Positions 13,447 to 16,189 of a stretch of 16,189 nucleotides of DNA are shown here, piece after piece. A program made the position numbers and the translations under genes. Within the stretch, counting starts at the first letter, position 1; every line of letters starts with the position of its first letter. This DNA is from Bacillota bacterium (GTDB taxonomy: Bacteria; Bacillota; Clostridia; Acetivibrionales; DSM-1351), in contig JAEWST010000142.1 in NCBI GenBank assembly GCA_023398105.1, positions 1 to 16,189 of the forward strand, read 5' to 3'. A model generated the notes under the pieces. That model had not been told where the DNA came from. It saw only the letters and a program-made list of their open reading frames with translations, and searched no databases.

Positions 13447-16092
13447 GTGCAAGTTATGAAAATGGAATATGAGAAATTAGGAGTGCTTTTATATCGAAAA
13501 TTTTTTTATAATCATTCTGCATATGCAATTCAGGAAGAAGTGGACGGAGAGGTTTGCTTTTTTACAAAGCATCAAAGGATAGATGCCAATAAAATTAATT
13601 ATTATATTGATAAGAAAAGTTCTATTTTAGCATATCAACAAAATTTTGATAAATTAAATTGGGTATGTTTAGATTTTGATATAGTAAAAAATGTAATAGA
13701 CAATATAAAAAATTATGATTTTATTACTGATGATAAATATAAAAAAATATTAATAGAAGAAGTTAAATTATGTTGTGAATATCTTGATGGATTAAATATA
13801 TCATATTTACTTGAGTATTCAGGTAATAGAGGAATTCATTTATGGATGTTTTTTGCGTCACCAATTACAAAGCGATTGGGATATACTATTATCGAAAAAA
13901 TAGTAGATAATGTTCCTTTTAAAAATATTAATAAATTTAATTCTCCGGTAGCTATTGACTTGTTTCCAAAAGTACCAAGTTCTAAAAATAATATTGTAGG
14001 AAAAGGAGTAAAAATTCCGGTTTCATTTCATCTGAAAAGTAGAAGTTACTCATACATAATTGAAGATATAAATAATATTCAAAAAGTTCAAGGATTAACA
14101 GAAGATTTTGTTTTGACACAGATTTCAAAATTAGAGCAAGTAAAGAATAATGATGTAAAAACGGTAGTTGATTGTTTGAAAATCAGTGAATTAAGTGATT
14201 ATAGGGAATACGAATGCGTAAATATTTTATTGGATGAAAAAATCAATGAAAATGATTTGATTAAAATGTTGAGTAAGTCTACTTTATTTAAATATCTGTT
14301 TGATAATATGTCTTCTTTAGGGGAAAATGAGCGGAGAATATTAGTTGGTACTTTTGCTAGAATTGAATATGATGGTGAACCAGAATATGGTTTAAAATTA
14401 TTAAAGCGAATCTTTTCTAACAGTGAAAATTATGATGTTGAAAAAACTGACATAAAAATTAACTTATTAAAAAATCTATATCCTCCTAATATTGCGTATA
14501 TTGAAAAAACTTTAGGTCAAAAGTGTATATATTGCGAATCTAAAGGAATTAAAAATGCAACAGAACTTATTGATAATATAACGCTCAGAAATATTGATTA
14601 TTTGACAGAAACGGTAGATTGGGCGGTAAAGTCAGAAATCAAGTATTTGAATTTTAATGATGAAGTACCATTATGTTTTATTGAAGATGAACTTAATGAT
14701 TTAGAACTAGATAATATAGAATCTGAATTGCAAAGAATTTTAGATGAAGGTATATATAACCATCCAGTAGTTTATAAGTATGAAAGAAGTGAATTAGAAA
14801 AAACGAGAATTCTTTATTCAATGTCAGGTAAAGATAGGGTTATAACTACTTCATTAATGAAATACATATATGATGTGATTGGTGTAGATTCGATATCGCC
14901 AATAAGCTATAGTTATAGAATTAATACTAATTCGAGAACAAATATTTTTATGAATTGGAACACATTGTGGATGGAATTTATAAAAGCAGTACAGAGTTGT
15001 GCCAATCATGAAGCGTATGACGAATATTATGTAATTAAGCTAGATATAAAAAGTTTTTATAATTCAATAGATATGGCATTGCTGAAAGAGATTATTACAG
15101 CTAAATCAAATACTGGAATTCAGTCTGACTTTATTAAATTGAGTATTGAGTCATTAAGTCCGGAAAAGAAATTAAAGTACAATAATGCTGTCAACTATCT
15201 TATTAACACATGCAATGATATTAGTGGTAATACAGTGGGAGTTCCGCAAGGACCTGCATATGCAAGATATCTAGCTGAATTGTATTTGGCAGCATTTGAT
15301 GAGTTCTTAAATCTGCAGTTGGATTCATATTATGACTTTGCTTGTAGATATGTAGATGATTACTATATTTTTATAAAGAATCAGATAAAAGGAGAAAAAA
15401 TAAAAGATTTACTTATTAGTGAACTTAGTAAAATGTACCTTGAAGTAAACTCTAAATTGAAATATGGAATTCTTAAAGACATAAAATATGAGATTGAAGT
15501 TAAAAATCATGTGGAAAAGTATTTTATTGATGGAGTTGATGAAGGTACACCTGTTAGTGTTAAATATGAGGCGAAAAGGGTATTGAGTAATATGTATCGG
15601 GAATTTATTGACAATGAGGATATAAAAGATTTTCCGTTTTTTCTGACTCATCTTTTAGATGAAAAAGAAATTGAAAAAAGAAGTAAAGAATTAATTAGTA
15701 AAGTTATTTCGTTGGAAATAGGAAGAGGTAGTCTTTTTAAACATTTTTATAATAGAGTTGCAACGAAATTTTCAAATATGGATTTTTATCCAAAGATAAA
15801 TGGCTTATCTAGAGCAAATTTTATTACATCACTAATGAGAAATGAATGTGTTAATTTCACTGAAAAAAAAGAATTAGTTGAGAAATTTTTATTAATGGAT
15901 TTGAAAGATTATGAGAGACGGGAATTATTAAGATATATACTGACACAAGGAATAGAGTTCTCCGTAGATATTTTGAAAAAGGAAGACTATAAAAATATCA
16001 TTGAATTATTAAAACATATTCAACAAATACAGTGGACTGAAAATTTCTTTAAAAAAGTATTATGCCCTTTCCCCAATAAACTAGACACCTGA
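13447..16092 (+). CDS. Primase (AEP/Prim-Pol)-reverse transcriptase fusion, 3' end disrupted by an IS
   Basis: Two polymerase domains are fused. The N-terminal half (about 1-200) is an archaeo-eukaryotic primase: catalytic LDFD (75-78; Asp76, Asp78), GNRGIHLW (126-133; His131) and AIDLFP (169-174; Asp171), followed by GKGVKIPVSFH (185-195). This resembles CRISPR-associated and TOTE-type Prim-Pols. A linker contains a CxxC pair (Cys360, Cys363). Residues about 440-690 form a reverse transcriptase: KDRVI (462-466), LDIKSFYNSID (532-542; Asp533), VGVPQGPAYAR (597-607) and active-site YVDD (635-638). A helical tail follows. It is probably a defence-associated RT; from memory the closest named class is UG10/DRT type 7, which I could not verify. 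GGAGGA (13438-13443) is only 3 nt before GTG 13447 and 12 nt before ATG 13456, so either could be the start. Codons 873-881 lie in the IS end, so the native C-terminus is probably lost. Base composition looks even more AT-rich than its neighbours. Confidence 0.85.
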   Translation: MQVMKMEYEKLGVLLYRKFFYNHSAYAIQEEVDGEVCFFTKHQRIDANKINYYIDKKSSILAYQQNFDKLNWVCLDFDIVKNVIDNIKNYDFITDDKYKKILIEEVKLCCEYLDGLNISYLLEYSGNRGIHLWMFFASPITKRLGYTIIEKIVDNVPFKNINKFNSPVAIDLFPKVPSSKNNIVGKGVKIPVSFHLKSRSYSYIIEDINNIQKVQGLTEDFVLTQISKLEQVKNNDVKTVVDCLKISELSDYREYECVNILLDEKINENDLIKMLSKSTLFKYLFDNMSSLGENERRILVGTFARIEYDGEPEYGLKLLKRIFSNSENYDVEKTDIKINLLKNLYPPNIAYIEKTLGQKCIYCESKGIKNATELIDNITLRNIDYLTETVDWAVKSEIKYLNFNDEVPLCFIEDELNDLELDNIESELQRILDEGIYNHPVVYKYERSELEKTRILYSMSGKDRVITTSLMKYIYDVIGVDSISPISYSYRINTNSRTNIFMNWNTLWMEFIKAVQSCANHEAYDEYYVIKLDIKSFYNSIDMALLKEIITAKSNTGIQSDFIKLSIESLSPEKKLKYNNAVNYLINTCNDISGNTVGVPQGPAYARYLAELYLAAFDEFLNLQLDSYYDFACRYVDDYYIFIKNQIKGEKIKDLLISELSKMYLEVNSKLKYGILKDIKYEIEVKNHVEKYFIDGVDEGTPVSVKYEAKRVLSNMYREFIDNEDIKDFPFFLTHLLDEKEIEKRSKELISKVISLEIGRGSLFKHFYNRVATKFSNMDFYPKINGLSRANFITSLMRNECVNFTEKKELVEKFLLMDLKDYERRELLRYILTQGIEFSVDILKKEDYKNIIELLKHIQQIQWTENFFKKVLCPFPNKLDT

Positions 16093-16189
16093 AACTCGTT
16101 ATTTCTTCTTTTTTCATAGAGTATCGTAATATTTCATTTTTTATGCTGCTTTTGCTTTTTGAAATGTATTATTATAATATTCTTCAGGT
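16063..16189 (-). mobile_element. Right end of an insertion sequence (IS3-like, tentative), continuing past the window
   Basis: The IS end appears to begin at TG 16063 with TGCCCTTTCCCCAATAAAC, followed by TAGACACC, a pattern like IS3-family terminal repeats, which start with TG. The minus-strand transposase frame ends at 16141, leaving 78 bp between its stop and the IS tip, as is normal for such elements. The other end and any target duplication lie outside the window. The element has landed in the 3' part of the primase-RT gene. Confidence 0.6.
16141..16188 (-). CDS. C-terminal end of an IS transposase (partial)
   Basis: Read on the minus strand, codons from 16188 to the TAA at 16141-16143 give PEEYYNNTFQKAKAA then stop. 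A P-x-E-Y-Y segment followed by a basic tail ending in AA matches the end of IS3-family OrfB (rve-type integrase) proteins, where a TPxEYY-like motif closes the protein. Only 15 residues are visible, so the family call is tentative. The 5' part lies beyond the window. Confidence 0.55.
   Translation of the reverse strand, partial: PEEYYNNTFQKAKAA

Noticed and set aside
13447..16092. Retron, group II intron or DGR reverse transcriptase
   Set aside because: No maturase or endonuclease domain, no visible msr/msd or template repeat, and an N-terminal primase is present.
1..16189. CRISPR array or tRNA/rRNA genes
   Set aside because: No regularly spaced direct repeats and no cloverleaf or rRNA segments seen on reading.

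Overview
The window is AT-rich, with Clostridia-type signals: GGAGG ribosome binding sites, TTGACA/TATAAT promoters with 17-18 bp spacers, and Bacillus/Clostridium-type LexA boxes (GAAC-N4-GTTC). It looks like chromosomal DNA from a low-GC Firmicute of the class Clostridia. I cannot name a genus from sequence alone.

Left part (1-6040) is mostly transport and metabolism. It holds a half-size ABC exporter (214-1989, +), a convergent TauE/SafE-type anion permease (2022-2840, -), and the 3' remnant of a YeiH-type putative sulfate exporter (about 3072-3400, -). Next come a membrane-anchored NapH-like polyferredoxin with a near-perfect promoter and a terminator (3544-4209, +), then a two-gene operon of an SDR oxidoreductase and an SPL-family radical SAM protein (4420-6040, +). 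Similar palindromes sit upstream of the ABC and TauE genes.

Middle part (6358-9849, +) is a tightly coupled pair. The first gene is a RecQ-family helicase carrying an extra C-terminal phosphoribosyltransferase-like domain. The second, starting on the very next base, is a DprA/SLOG protein with a long charged linker and a C-terminal winged helix. The pair looks like a dedicated DNA-handling, possibly defensive, module rather than housekeeping recQ and dprA.

Next (9932-12968, -) is an SOS mutagenesis and repair cluster: dinB (DNA polymerase IV) under a promoter with two LexA boxes, a 77-residue conserved small protein, and a SRAP (HMCES/YedK-type) protein. The intergenic DNA of this cluster carries several copies of an AAGTCAATT motif arranged as inverted repeats.

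Right part (about 13100-16189, +) has the most unusual gene: an 881-codon ORF fusing an N-terminal archaeo-eukaryotic-type primase (Prim-Pol) domain to a reverse transcriptase with a YVDD active site. It is probably a defence-associated reverse transcriptase. It has its own promoter, a 16-bp perfect palindrome beside the -35 box and a leader of about 255 nt that could hold a non-coding RNA or a 35-residue ORF. Its 3' end runs into an insertion sequence whose transposase tail lies on the minus strand, so the last nine codons are probably IS-derived and the gene truncated. The region from 6358 rightwards looks like a genome-maintenance/defence island being remodelled by mobile DNA.
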